A stretch of DNA of 64,000 bases from Scleroderma bovista (Eukaryota > Basidiomycota > Agaricomycetes > Boletales > Sclerodermataceae): the NCBI GenBank assembly GCA_037178675.1, contig JAYMGJ010000084.1, forward strand, positions 1 to 64,000. Direction: 5' to 3'. Every line of letters begins with the position of its first letter. Position 1 is the stretch's first letter. The translations under genes and the position numbers were made by a program. Shown here in pieces: positions 1 to 11,039 of this stretch. The notes below the pieces were generated by a model. That model was not told where the DNA came from. It saw only the letters and a program-made list of their open reading frames with translations, and ran no database searches.

Positions 1-1245
1 TTAGTTGAAGGTCAGCAGAGTGGACGTAGGATAGACTCACTACTTTAAAAACATATTCTAATGTCGATTGCACATCGCGTGACGCTGCGGCGTTCGTAGC
101 GCGAACGCTCGTGTTTTTGAGGGTACGATATTCGGTGAGGGCCCGCAATAATTCATCCTTCTCGTCTTGAGTCATGTCCTGGTACTTGGGGTCATCCCTT
201 GCTAACTCTCGAATCTGGTGGAGGGAGAGCTTCTCCCCACGAGTGCGACCTGCCATGTGTGAGTATGGACCTGCAAGACAACAGAGTAAATTTTACCTTC
301 GTTAACCTCGTGCGCCTTGTCATGGATGATGGCATTGGCCAGTTGCGTGCTGCGTGGATTCCGATAATATTTGTAACTGCCCAGGAGTTTCCTGACCTTC
401 TCGTCTGTAATGTTATGTGTGGCGGCTATCACCTGTACCTTCGTTTCAAATTCACTAGAGAGCGACTGGACCGCTTCATTCAGAAGCGCGTCGCGATCCT
501 TCCGCTGTGCTGCAGAAATCTGTCTTGATGCCGTTTGGGCAGTGCGATGTTCTTTCTCTGTAGCAGAGAGGGGCTGGCGAGGCTGCATCACTGGCCATCC
601 AGGGTTGCGAGTAGCCCAAGTGGACTTGTTGCCTGTTACCGTAGTTGCTGAGGTCGCGCCATTGGGATGGCTACTGGGAGTGGCGAACTCAGGTGCAGTG
701 GGAGCGTTTGACGAGCTGATGTTGGGCTGGCGTTCTACTGTGGAGCAAGAAGTGGAGGTTATGTCGTGTAACGACGCCGTTACTTGAACAGTAGGTGAGG
801 TCCTGGTGAGGCCCGAAGCCACAGAAGACGGAACGAGCGGAGGGTTCGAAATGGATAGGAGGGCGGGGTCCAGCGCAGGATGACCATAGGAAGAGTCCGG
901 GAGTATCAAACGCTGTGGAGCCGGTTGCGCAGAGCCGGGGGGGAATGGCTGGTGAGATGGATTCCGGTAGTCATACGAACTGAAAGCTGGGGGGGTTGGG
1001 CATGGGGGATCACCTGGAGGGTTGAAGGTGACGTTCGTAAAGTTGAAGACATAGCCGTCCATGAGGCAGTTGGTAGAGAGAGAGGGTCCGGGTCCGGCGT
1101 CCACAGTAGTGTCATGTCGCTCCTGGAAAAAAAAAGAAGAAAATTTTGACAGTCTAATATTGAGTGAATGCCATCGGTCCGCCCAGTGACTGGTGCGATC
1201 GGGCATTAGGGCCCGATACAACGCGTGAACCTGTGGAGGAAACAT
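1..1245 (-). CDS. Conserved hypothetical protein of the transposon-rich block, 3' part beyond the left edge
   Basis: Read on the minus strand, exon sequence runs from about 1245 down to 297. A 47-nt intron follows (296-250, GTAAAA...GGCAG), then an exon 249-41, and a GTGAGT donor at 40-35 leads off the window. The N-terminal half is low complexity (Pro/Ser/Thr-rich, from MDGYVFNFTN onward). The C-terminal half is a charged helical region with KVRKLLGSYKYYRN and the post-splice segment EGRTRGEKLSLHQIREL. I believe this helical region recurs next to KDZ-type elements in Agaricomycetes, but I could not check that. The true start is unresolved: another intron-like stretch (1287-1231) and a strong polypyrimidine-CAG acceptor near 1118-1140 suggest more 5' exons. 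The product is unknown and no catalytic motif is visible. Confidence 0.55.
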
Positions 1246-1868
1246 GATACATTAGAACTGATGTATACAATATACTACTCTTACCGTGGATGGGGCCGAT
1301 ATTGTGCTGTCCGCCTCCCAATGATGTTGCGCGCACAACCAAAGTACGGGAGTGACATGGCCGACGCCACATCGCAGGATCTGCATTTAATGTCAGGCTG
1401 TCATATTAGAAATTATATCACAAAGCTACAAATAGAATTCCCTACAGTAGATGAGATGGATGGACCGGGACCCTTGTCGAGGGTCAGATGGAAATCCATC
1501 CACTAAACACGATGGCTTCAGGGCACAGCTTCGTTGGAAAATGTATTACGGTACCTCACTTTCTGCTCGACCAAAGATTCGGACTAACGGTCAAAGCTGA
1601 CAGAGAGATGGAAGAGACAGAAATATTGTACTAGTATGTACTGAGACGATGACGTGCTGAGCACTGTCCGCATGTCCAACTATTCGACGTATGGTCATGT
1701 TGTGGTCATGTGACCAGGAGAAGCCGCCGGTTCATTTCACTCACATAAGTTTCTCTTGTGACCAGTACCTTCGCCATCGAGTTACCCAGGTAAGTTTTTG
1801 TAGATTACGCTATAGTAGCTTGTAAACTGAAACCCTTTCTTTCACAGCTAGAATCTTGATGGTCATAC

Positions 1869-2726
1869 ATGAGAGCAAACCGAACTGCGACGAAACAAGA
1901 CAAACAACGCGCAGCCACTGAACGATGGCTATCAAAGCCGGGGTACGGAACACCTACTTTTAAGTTCATTTGCACTGAATTAAATCCCTGCCTTTAGAAT
2001 ACGAGAGGAGCAGAGGGAGAAGGCAAGACTTCGTGCTGCAAGGTAGGTTAACTGATACGATCCATCTTGTCTACCGGTAGTCATTGATTCATGCTTGTAG
2101 AAACAGGGCGAGGTAAGTATCTACCTGTCTACCGGTAGTCATTGATTCACACTTGTAGAAACAGGGCAAGGTAAGCATCTACCCCAGAATATCCCCGTAG
2201 ATTAACTTTGTTATATAGCAAGCGGATTGCTGAAAATGAAGGTACCACACGCAACTCAATGTCGAACACCGTGCTCGGAGTGTCGTCGGACACAGAAGAA
2301 CAAGACTCATCCCCCGGATCACATCTACACCCGTTGGCCGATTCAGAACTCCCCTCACTCGAGAAAGTCAGGCAGCTTATCGCTGTTTGGCAATCCGAAT
2401 GGGGGGTGGAATCAACCTGGCCCAAGAAGTTCCATGAGGAGCTGAAGCATGCACAGGGCAGTGGCCGGCGTGCAACTGATGCGTTCTTTTCACAGTGTGC
2501 AGACCACGTTGAAGAAGGGAGACGACTTGTGTGGGTTTTGAGGAGTATTACACGCAAGGGTTTCAGGGGCATGGGGTACAAGGTTTCGGACTTGTACGAG
2601 CAAGTATTCGACTTGCTCACGACATTATTGGCCGAGTTGCGCTTTTTTGAAGTCAAATTAGACGAGTATGCGCCTGTATTCCCCCTGTCTCGAATATCTG
2701 AAGCTCGTTACTACTTTACTGTGTAG
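1869..2726 (+). CDS. Small basic-N-terminus protein with a tandemly duplicated microexon
   Basis: Five exons: 1869-1942, 1998-2042, 2101-2112, 2159-2170 and 2219-2726, together 651 nt, encoding 216 aa. Exons 3 and 4 are 12-nt microexons that arose from a tandem duplication. Each adds the residues R-N-R-A to a strongly basic N-terminal stretch (REEQREKARLRAARNRARNR), reminiscent of a DNA- or RNA-binding basic region. The rest is acidic or helical and resembles no family I recognise. A probable 5' UTR intron lies at about 1790-1848 (GTAAGT...CACAG). The start is the first ATG in the exon and is followed by an open frame. The gene sits between two transposon-associated genes and may belong to the same element. 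Function unknown. Confidence 0.6.
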
Positions 2727-3283
2727 TACTTTTGCATACAATATATACCCGAACGATCTGCATTCGAATTTGATGTGTGTGATTCAAGATAAGAAACTAT
2801 GGGATAGATGTACTATTTAGGATGTCTGTCATGCTTTGGCGATAGCGAATGTGATAGCGAATCCGTCCGCTATCGACCAGTATTCACTCCCGGCATCACC
2901 AAAAACCAACCATATCGGCAGGCACGCGACATCATAGCCGTCGTTAGCTTTCTTCTTGTCTAGTAGTCTTTGTCCGGTATCTTATTATTACATTATATGT
3001 AGTGGTGATTACATTGTACTGGATGGACTATCAAACTTGTCAATGTTGGACCGACACAAATTGTATGCTACACCATGTTGTGCACTCATTCATACCTACA
3101 CAATTTTGCACCACTGCTACCTATGACCATGCATATACTATGTAAACTAAATTCTTAGCACACAAATGCAGGGATTTAAATCAAACAAGTTGGCATTTAT
3201 CAATAGTCAGGATGGATAGTATATGTAGAGTAACTACTAACTACTTAACATTAGACGAGGACAGAGTGACGCCGCTATTACAA
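2727..3283. other. Intergenic, AT-rich, no feature seen
   Basis: This stretch lies between the converging 3' ends of the microexon gene and the viroplasmin-like gene. I see no open frame with splice support, no repeat and no RNA signature. Confidence 0.5.
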
Positions 3284-4192
3284 TCAACGAAATAACTTGG
3301 GGAATGGACGAGCGACCCACCAATTCCCAGAGTGATCAAGACGGACCTGGCCAAACAGATCTGACAGGTCATCCACTTCAGCCCAGTAGGACCGTTCGCC
3401 TTCACTGAAAGTGGGTGAGGGCGTGCGCGGCGCGGTCGGCCAGAATGGTCCACCAGGAGTGGGAATTGCACGAAGTTCGCCCTTGTGATAAGCGGCTGTG
3501 TAGTCCGCAAGGGCCCGCTGGAAAGTCTTGCACTTGTAGAAAACTGCGCCACTGATGTTGAGAACCCGCATTGCTGCATCTTTCCTATGCATTCAAGTCT
3601 GAGCTGATAACGCGTGTAAATGTCAAGCGTCGAACATACCACGTGTAATATATGCCGACTTCTTGCCCAACAATAACGAGGTAATATCCCTCAACTGGGG
3701 AGGTTGGGTGTGGGAGATCGGAAGGGTGGGGAATACCAATAGTGTGAGATGTAGACGAAGAAGGTATCGAAGGGGAAGAGGTAACAAGCGTTGAACCCGG
3801 TTGTGGTTTGCAAGTGGTCGTGGGGGTGCTTGGGGGCGACGGTAAGGTAGTAATACCGGTGCCAGTAGCTGCCGCCGATTGTGCCGCCGAAGGACTGCAT
3901 TCCCGAGACGTCCCACGAGTAGTCTTGCTAGAGTGAGTCCGACGTCTCACCACGCTTTCGACCTTGGTTTCCGTAGCCCCTTGGCGAGTCGTCTTGATTG
4001 TTTTGATGCGGCTGATCGTCACTTCAGTCTTTCGTTCCGTTATCTGCTGGCTATCATCATCTAACAAATGTCAAAACCTCCGCCAAAAATATATATTGTC
4101 TTACCTTCAACACTGGATACCATGTTCGAACAAACTCGTGGATCAACGCTAAGCACGATTCTTGAGTGTACGAGTGCAGTGATCGCAAACAT
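3284..4192 (-). CDS. RNase H1 N-terminal (caulimovirus viroplasmin-like) domain protein
   Basis: Three exons on the minus strand, 4192-4105, 4060-3640 and 3584-3284 (810 nt, 269 aa), with introns of 44 and 55 nt. The middle is Ser/Thr/Pro-rich and disordered. The recognisable domain is near residues 160-215: after splicing it reads GYYLVIVGQEVGIYYTWKDA and continues with VLNISGAVFYKCKTF and a following ALADY. This is the pattern of the small RNase H1 N-terminal hybrid-binding fold (viroplasmin family), which binds double-stranded RNA or RNA/DNA hybrids. No RNase H catalytic domain follows. The gene diverges from the KDZ transposase, with only 81 bp between start codons, so both probably share a promoter region. 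A role in the transposon life cycle is inference. The start was taken as the first in-frame ATG; a further 5' exon cannot be excluded. Confidence 0.72.
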
Positions 4193-4273
4193 GTTTGCAA
4201 TAAGTTTTGACAGCACGGTAATGTCACGTGGTTTTTGTGAGGATCGGAGGCTGGATTGACACAAAGGAAGTTA

Positions 4274-7200
4274 ATGGCAGGGGGAACGGGAGCGCGCAGT
4301 CACTCACGCAAGTGCCGAAGCTTGACGTCCTCGCGAATACGCCATGTTCAGACAAAGGTTCACCAGGCTGCAGGGGTCACGCGGACTCTGCATGAATTGG
4401 CAGGCCCACGAAAAATTGCTGAACGCTCTGCACGTGTAGCCGAGCGCAAACAAGGGCGCCTGAGAGGTAAGTTCATATTGTGATTACAAAAAATGGCTCA
4501 CCTTCGCTAGAGATGACTGTGACCGAGAGGCGTGCGCTTGAGGCGCTGCGAGATCCAGCCTTGAACTCGGTGAGCGAGGCTGTAGACGATAATTATGAAA
4601 GCGACGGGTATGGTGCGATGGTCCTAGATGGAACAGAGCCAATCGAAGTTAGTCATGCTGGTGGTGAGTTTGAAGAACTCACCAGCGGGTTATTGGGGGA
4701 TATCTGGCAGAGGTGAGAGATAACCAGGAATTCAATAAGAAAGCCTGACTGCTTTTAGCACTTCTGAGAAGGTTGGATCGAAACGCACGGATTATCGCAC
4801 ATTCAGGGATCGCTCTGCTAAACGAACGGCTGCATTCAGTGTACAAGTGCGTGCGATGGCGGAGGCTTACATGGCCTGGTCGTTCAGCCAGAAAAATGCG
4901 GGTCAGACAGGCTTTTTTGATTCGGATGAGCGACGTACACGGGAAGAGCAACAGAGAGAGTGCGACAACGTGCACACCACGGTGTTCAATGTGTTGGCGC
5001 TGGACGTCTTCTGTGAGTCGACTGTTTCAAATCGCATGTGCGGGTACTCACGGTATTGTAGGCGCTGAGAAGACTTCTATTACAGTAGAACCTACTGATC
5101 TTTACCTAACCTCAGCACTCGTGCGTCACGGTTTAATTCCCTGTTCTCCCATTACCCCCAAGGTGGCCATTACAGTGTATGCTCTTGAATTGTATCGCGT
5201 TGCTCGTCAACGTTGTCCCCACCTTTCCATCCAAGCATATATCAAATCACTTTGCGACTTACACGGGGTTTATGATTTCTTTTTATGTAAGATACCTGAA
5301 CGTTAACCCTTGTCCCAGGTTGCATTCAACAATCACCGCTCACGACAATTCTCCATCGCACTCGACGTTTATTTGCAAATCTTAGCGTTTGTCTCAACCC
5401 TTGTGCAGCAGGCACTGCAGCGCAACCAGCCTGACTGGCGACTCAAGCACGGGTGTCCTGCTTGTACTTACACGTTGCAGGACGAACCTCCGATGAGATT
5501 CAAGATGCTGTTCGCTCAGGACGGGAATGACTCTCTTAAAAGAGTGGCGACCAAGGTACTCGATGGCGATCTCGACGACGTTGGCCCTCTCACCGCATCA
5601 TCAGAGTCTACATTTCATCACGCGCAGTACCTGAGCCGTGAATTTGTCGACACATTCGCATCCGATCGGCAAGCAGGTCACACCATTCTTGATGAGGTGC
5701 GACCTCTTCCTTTCACATTTGTTTTCCGGATTCTGACCACTGGATAGGACGGCGATGGGAACTTATGTGCGGAGCGCTGGAAGAATATGAAGGATAGTGC
5801 CACACAAAAAATGTGGAGCGTATTCGATGAATCAGGTGTCTTTATAGCGGTCTGCCGGCATGGCTTCTGCTTGCTTATTGCAGACATGGTACAAAGCGGC
5901 GAACAGTAAGTAAATTACTTAGACAACTACATTGCAAACTAATATACTCGTCCACAGGTCTAAATATGCGCTCGCCGTGACATCCAAACTCCTGGACGCA
6001 ATTGGTTCGGACCTCGGCGGCGGATACGACATCGGCTGTCGCTTCAAGACCACTCTGGCATCTAGCGTCCTTGGCGAGCGTGCGCGGTCACTCAACTACA
6101 CTTCTCTCGTCAACGCGTTCCATGGCCATGCTCATAACAGGCTGTGCCAGCTGGACAATCTCACGACGTACGTTGAAGGGCTCGGACTTGAAGATCTCGA
6201 AGGTTGCGAGCGGGCATTTTCCAAGAGCAACGCCCTTGCCCCGTCCATTCGATACGCATCAATTTTTCACAGAAGACAGGCCATTGCGTCCTATTTCGAA
6301 TACAATGACGAAATGGAAGTGTACGCAAATCTCAGTAAGTTGGCAACCGTGCCTGTCTCAACTTATCTGACCTCGAGCAGCAAAGTTCTTATTGAATAAC
6401 TACAAACAAGCTATTGATCTCCTCTCCAATGGCCGCATGACCCTGGAACGGCTGATGCGCGAGCTCGGAGTGAATGACCCCGCGACCTTCAAACTTTGGC
6501 TAGATGAAGAGCGCATGTATCTCAAATCCCTCTTGCGCGAGCCCGCTGAAGAAACCTTACAAATGGAATACTGGCAACGGCTCGTAAACTTGGCGGGGAG
6601 CAGGTATGTATCGATACATCAATAAAGTATTGTTCTAACTACCAGTAAACATAGGAAAGACCTCGAGGCCATCTTATCCACGTGGACTGTCGTTACAGCC
6701 CACAACGCAACATCCATTGGGAGTGATAGCAGTGCAACCCGAAAAGCGGAGACCATGCGCCGTCACGCGCAAGAGAACTGTGAAAGGGACTTGAAGGCCG
6801 TACAAGAGCTCGAGGGACGCCTCGAAATATCACGTCGCTGGGTACCGGAGGACGAGGAGTGGCAGGCAGCAGCCCGTATGGTTGCCAATCGAAAGTACCA
6901 GCGGGCGTTGGACAACCTTGAGCGATTGGTTGTGTCACGGATCTTCGAGCTTTCGAAGATGAATCAGGCTGGCACCGGTAAGTTTATCTCTCTTGAATTA
7001 ACATCACATTGACGCCCGCAGGGTATAAACTCCGTAAACACATCGGGAAGGCCCTGCAAACACGCTCAGCAGCCATTCGGACTGCCCTAACACAATACAA
7101 CGCTGCAGCCAAAGCCCTCGGCCGTCGCACGCTGGAATTCGACGAAGTTGTCGAGTATGCGTTCCTGACTGACTTCGACCTTCTCAGGGACACAAGGCAA

Positions 7201-7707
7201 GACATCTCGACGCGTCCATGGGCTTCACCCGCCGCTCGACTCGCTCTCAATACATACTTCAAGTTGTGCCGGGCTGAGGAAGAAGTCATTCGCTTGAATG
7301 TGGAGATTCGGCGCATGGTGACGTATCTTGTAGATGAAGAGCGCTACCTCCGAGCATGCGAAGCTCTTTACCGGGATACTCACCCTGCACTCGCACATCA
7401 AATCTCTAGGTACCATGCCATACGCTCCCGATTCACCCAACTACACCTCCGCTCCCTCGAGAAAATATCTCGTCTCCCTGGATTCAATGGGACCCTTACA
7501 CCTGGCATCAGCGCGTCACATGACCCAGGAGATAGTGCAAGTATCCCGCAACGAGTCCCAATGGAGTCCTCCCTGACTTCGCCGTCTGTTTGTACTGATG
7601 ATGGAGAAGAGGATGTTGATGAAGACGCCGAAGAAGACCATGGGGCTGATTTGGAGGAGCGGTGCGAGGCGTTACAGCAAATCTTGAGTGTGACGACGGA
7701 CACGTAG
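4274..7707 (+). CDS. KDZ (Kyakuja-Dileera-Zisupton) family transposase
   Basis: Ten exons: 4274-4466, 4511-4712, 4759-5012, 5062-5267, 5319-5696, 5748-5905, 5958-6334, 6381-6603, 6655-6977 and 7022-7707. They total 3000 nt (999 aa) with no internal stop. Introns are 44-52 nt, and one donor is non-consensus (GTTTAT at 5268). The conserved core of this DDE superfamily is present in order: FAQDGND, then ERWKNMKDSATQKMW, FDESGVFIAVCRHGF, DMVQSGE, GGGYDIGC, AFHGHAHNRLCQL, YVEGLGLEDLEGCERAFS, and a long helical C-terminus with an acidic tail. It should act as the nuclear cut-and-paste transposase. The open frame across ten exons suggests a recently active copy. I could not identify terminal inverted repeats or target duplications, so the element boundaries are unknown. 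Confidence 0.9.
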
Positions 7708-8555
7708 ATAGCTTAGTCTGCTGCTGCATCATTTGTTTCTTGTAGTAATTTTAATGCATACTTCATGCTACAGAATGCTTGCTAGATACGAGTACTACAT
7801 GCACTTGAAAGTCCGATGTAAATCGGTTGCGTAGTTGTTGAGATACGTGAGCTCGCTGTCAGCGACGGCGACGAGACGCGTCGGAGACGACGCGCGGGCG
7901 TTGCCGAACAACCAGACGTGCGTGGGAAGCCTTTCGCAGGGGCGGGCAAGGTCGATGACAAATGCCTGCCGCGAGGGAGCTCTGAATATCTCTAAGTACC
8001 CTACATTATTCAATAATTATTCATTGAGGGGAGAGATGCCTCAAACACCTCGTTTTAGACACACATCAAAACAGTGATATATTGTCTAATTAGGGTATTT
8101 AAGCGGGAGCATCAGGTGGAAGTAGAGCAAACCATAAGGTTAAGAGCATGGGACACGGGACAAGACCATTGCATGAAACACGACGCAAGGGGAAAAGATA
8201 CCCATGTATGACCTTGGGGGGCACGACGGTTTAAATGCCACTTGCGTTGGTGGTTGCCAGCGAGATCGAGGCTCCATGGATAGCCTTATGCATGAAAGAA
8301 CGTCGATGCGTAGGAGCTGGCAGTGCTTGGAGCTGTCAATTTGCGGTGGTGCGTAACTTGAAGATTGATGGTGAACACTTCTCCTTCTCCCGATTAGCGA
8401 AAGTGACCGTAGCAATTACTCGCATCGCCAGATCGTGAATGCAATGACATGCAAAGAATTGACCTTTGTTATTTGAAGTATCCGTTGTGCATGACTTTCA
8501 ACGACGGGTCGCGAAGGAGGTGAAAGGGCTCGAAGAAAAACTGCTGGTGCAAAAT
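7708..8555. other. Flank between the KDZ gene and the 5' LTR, with a possible minus-strand terminal exon at 7797-8013
   Basis: Most of this stretch shows nothing. On the minus strand, 8013-7797 is open and GC-rich at third positions, reading PTHVWLFGNARASSPTRLVA and ending after LHRTFKCM, with acceptor-like CAG/TAG sites just upstream (near 7987-8005). It looks like the 3' exon of a gene or a surviving fragment. No upstream exon or known domain was found, so I do not call it as a gene. Confidence 0.3.
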
Positions 8556-8791
8556 TGTGACGGTTCAACCATTCAGGCGTTCACACTCGGCCGAATGTCA
8601 CAAGTGTCATCTATATATCATATCTCATATACCTGTTCCATGTCCTCCCGCACCTTAGTATAAGTAGCTACTCGCGCTCCCTGTAATTTCCCCGGTCTTT
8701 CTCATCCGAATACGAGACAACTGTCTGGAATTCCTGAGTGAAGATCTTAGTGTGCCGGTATCCATAGTATCCACTACTGGAGAACGTCACA
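8556..8791 (+). repeat. 5' LTR of the chromovirus
   Basis: 236 bp with a perfect 7-bp terminal inverted repeat (TGTGACG/CGTCACA). A TATA-like run (CTATATATC) at about 8611-8619 is a plausible core promoter. It is identical to the copy at 17806-18041. Confidence 0.93.
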
Positions 8792-8975
8792 TATTTTTTT
8801 CCGAGACTCTACTCTCTCAAAACTCTTACTCTCTATCTCTAAAAAAACCCCTCGTTCGCGCTTCCGATACTTGACGTGGACCGGATCCCCCACCGTGCAA
8901 GTCAAAAGAACGCCAAAACGAACCTTGTCTATCAACATCTACCTTTATCGCTTACAAAACCCTATACATATAAAA

Positions 8976-10994
8976 ATGTCTACAAGATACAACCTTCGCA
9001 AGAATACTCGCGCTCGTGCAAACTCCTTGCCGACGAGCCCGAAAAGTCTGGTGAACGCCGACTCGTCCCTTAGCGTTCCTCCGCCATCCGACAACAGCAC
9101 CCGAAGTGCAAAGAGTCCAGAAGACTCGACAGCCCCACGGCGATATAGCGATATCGTACGTGGTGGCGTACCACCTCCTAGCGAGGCCCCCGACTTGAGG
9201 CATTCCTCGTCGCTGAATCCCGGCTCGAGGAGTACCTCGCCGGTATTGACTGGACGCGAGCTCGAACGCTTGCCAGTCGTGTCTAGTAACCTAGAAAATT
9301 TAATAGGCCTGAGGGCAACAAATAGTGTTACTCAAATAGAAATTATGACCGCCGCCCACACCGACATAGGATCGGATGGGACGTCAGACGGCAATGAATC
9401 CAATCCATCGCCCTCCCTCGAGAAGGAGGGCAGGGACGAAGCGAATGGAGATGAGTGGACGACAGTCCGCCGAAAAGGACGTAAATCGAGGTCCGCGTCG
9501 CGTGAAATCGAACGGCGGACCGAGACACTGGATTCGGAGCTGGGTCGTGCTGTACGAGAGGCTGAAAAACAATTGACCCCAAATGACCGACAAAAGATCA
9601 ACAAAAGGATACTCGCCTTGAAAAACAAACCTGCTTGCAGGCTAAGTGACAGGACAAGCGAGACGACCTCCAGGGGAGAGGGTCCGTCTGCGCTCGACAA
9701 GGGCAAAGGCGCCGATCCGCGAAATTGGGGCGACCTGTCCGAAGTTGATGAAGACTTCGACCTTGATGGACAGAGGGCTGCCCTAGAATCCTGGAACTTG
9801 GCTCGGGAGGTTGCGCGTTCGTCAGCAGAAAGCTCTGATGAAGGACTATCTGACGCTCACCTATTAAAGAAGGACAAGCGTAGACGACGCGACAAGGGCA
9901 AGGACAGGGCGTCCAAGCCTAAGGTGAACTTCATGTCTAAGGACCAAGCGAGAGCGAGGCTCCGCGAGGCGTTTGAACAGCCTGTAAAAGAGAAACGTCA
10001 GTCTAAGCACGAAAGGCGCAAGGACGCCGCTGAGAAGCGAAACTTGAGCCCTGTCAAAATAATGGTTGACAAGGCAGTTACCCTTAGTGACAAGCAACAG
10101 AAGCGCCATCGTACCCCGAGGGCGATGGAACCAGTCGAACAGATCGACCCGAATAGTTATATCGGGTTAGCCTTTAAACGTCTCGATAAGAAAAGGGGAC
10201 ATACGAGCAGGAGAAAACAAAACTCGCCCGAAGCAAGCTCGGACTCGTCCGATGACTCCCTGAGCGACTCGTCTTCCAATGGGAATGATTCGAGTGATTC
10301 AAGCGACGACTCGTCAGATTCTTCATCGACTTCCTCGGCGTTGAGCAAGACGAGCTTGTCAACCTCTTCTTCACGATCATCCAGGCACGGAAGACGGAGA
10401 CGTGGTCACCGTAGCCGCCGGCGCAGTCGCAGTAGGCGACGGAGCGAGTCTCGGCGAGCACGAAAGAAGTCGAGACGCAAGTCCAGAAGAATGACGTTGA
10501 AACCGATACCACCGATGAAGTATGATGGATCGGCGGACTCGAAATCCTTTCATCGCTTCATGACGGAGAGTACTGCCTACGTGAAGGACGGGAACGTACC
10601 TGAAAAGAAACAAGTCTTTATAGTAGCCCATTACCTGACAGGGAAGGGACGCACGTTTTATACTGAAGAAGTCGCACCAGATCCGTACTCTTGGCGTCTT
10701 CGTGAGTTCTTTAAACGACTGTTTAATTTCTGTTTTCCCGTAAACTATCGCAACTTGCAACGTGATAAGATTGCCGTGTTTGTGCAAAACAACTTGACTG
10801 TGAGGGAATACTTGCATGAGTTGAATGAAATGTGGAATACCATTGGCGAAAGGAACGACCGATTGAAGGTCGATAAATTCTGGAAGGGCCTTCGAAAGGA
10901 CTTCCAACGCGACCTATGGAAAGATAAATTAAACCCGGAAGTGTCAACCCTAAAGGAGGTTGTCGCAGCGGCTGAGGTCATCGAGATCTTGTGA
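8976..10994 (+). CDS. gag: Retrotransposon Gag with an RS-rich domain
   Basis: 672 aa from the ATG at 8976 (context AAAAATGTC); the open frame extends upstream but without an ATG. The N-terminal half is charged and disordered. Around residues 415-475 is an acidic Ser/Asp run (SSDSSDDSLSDSSSN), followed by an Arg/Ser-rich block (HRSRRRSRSRRRSESR) like that of splicing-related RS proteins. The C-terminal 160 residues form a retrotransposon Gag capsid-like domain: YDGSADSKSFHRFM, VAHYLTGKGRTFY, LREFFKRLFNFCFP and TVREYLHELNEMW, ending AAEVIEIL just before TGA (10992-10994). The zinc knuckle lies beyond the stop in the same frame, so the normal Gag may need readthrough to gain it. Confidence 0.88.
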   Translation: MSTRYNLRKNTRARANSLPTSPKSLVNADSSLSVPPPSDNSTRSAKSPEDSTAPRRYSDIVRGGVPPPSEAPDLRHSSSLNPGSRSTSPVLTGRELERLPVVSSNLENLIGLRATNSVTQIEIMTAAHTDIGSDGTSDGNESNPSPSLEKEGRDEANGDEWTTVRRKGRKSRSASREIERRTETLDSELGRAVREAEKQLTPNDRQKINKRILALKNKPACRLSDRTSETTSRGEGPSALDKGKGADPRNWGDLSEVDEDFDLDGQRAALESWNLAREVARSSAESSDEGLSDAHLLKKDKRRRRDKGKDRASKPKVNFMSKDQARARLREAFEQPVKEKRQSKHERRKDAAEKRNLSPVKIMVDKAVTLSDKQQKRHRTPRAMEPVEQIDPNSYIGLAFKRLDKKRGHTSRRKQNSPEASSDSSDDSLSDSSSNGNDSSDSSDDSSDSSSTSSALSKTSLSTSSSRSSRHGRRRRGHRSRRRSRSRRRSESRRARKKSRRKSRRMTLKPIPPMKYDGSADSKSFHRFMTESTAYVKDGNVPEKKQVFIVAHYLTGKGRTFYTEEVAPDPYSWRLREFFKRLFNFCFPVNYRNLQRDKIAVFVQNNLTVREYLHELNEMWNTIGERNDRLKVDKFWKGLRKDFQRDLWKDKLNPEVSTLKEVVAAAEVIEIL

Positions 10995-11039
10995 TCTGTT
11001 ATGCCTGGATTTAAGGACACCAGGCATGGAAAGCGTCCT
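10992..11039 (+). promoter_or_regulatory. Candidate stop-codon readthrough signal: TGA, 6-nt spacer, H-type pseudoknot
   Basis: TGA at 10992-10994 is followed by a 6-nt spacer (TCTGTT). Stem 1 is ATGCCTGG (11001-11008), pairing perfectly with CCAGGCAT (11020-11027). The 11-nt loop contains AGGAC (11014-11018), which pairs with GTCCT (11035-11039), giving an H-type pseudoknot with a 5-nt loop 1 and a 7-nt loop 3. The downstream frame is the same frame as gag. Stop, short spacer and pseudoknot is the layout of the gammaretroviral gag-pol readthrough signal. The pairing is read from sequence; the function is inferred. Confidence 0.6.

Noticed and set aside
2227..2445. Alternative plus-strand ORF overlapping the microexon gene
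   Set aside because: It is a shifted-frame shadow of the spliced 216-aa gene; it has no splice partner and no domain.
8871..8975. Upstream extension of the gag frame
   Set aside because: The frame is open, but its first codon is TTG; the first ATG with good context is at 8976.
10992..10994. Programmed frameshift between gag and pol
   Set aside because: gag and pol share one frame ((11001-8976) is a multiple of 3), so readthrough, not frameshifting, is needed.
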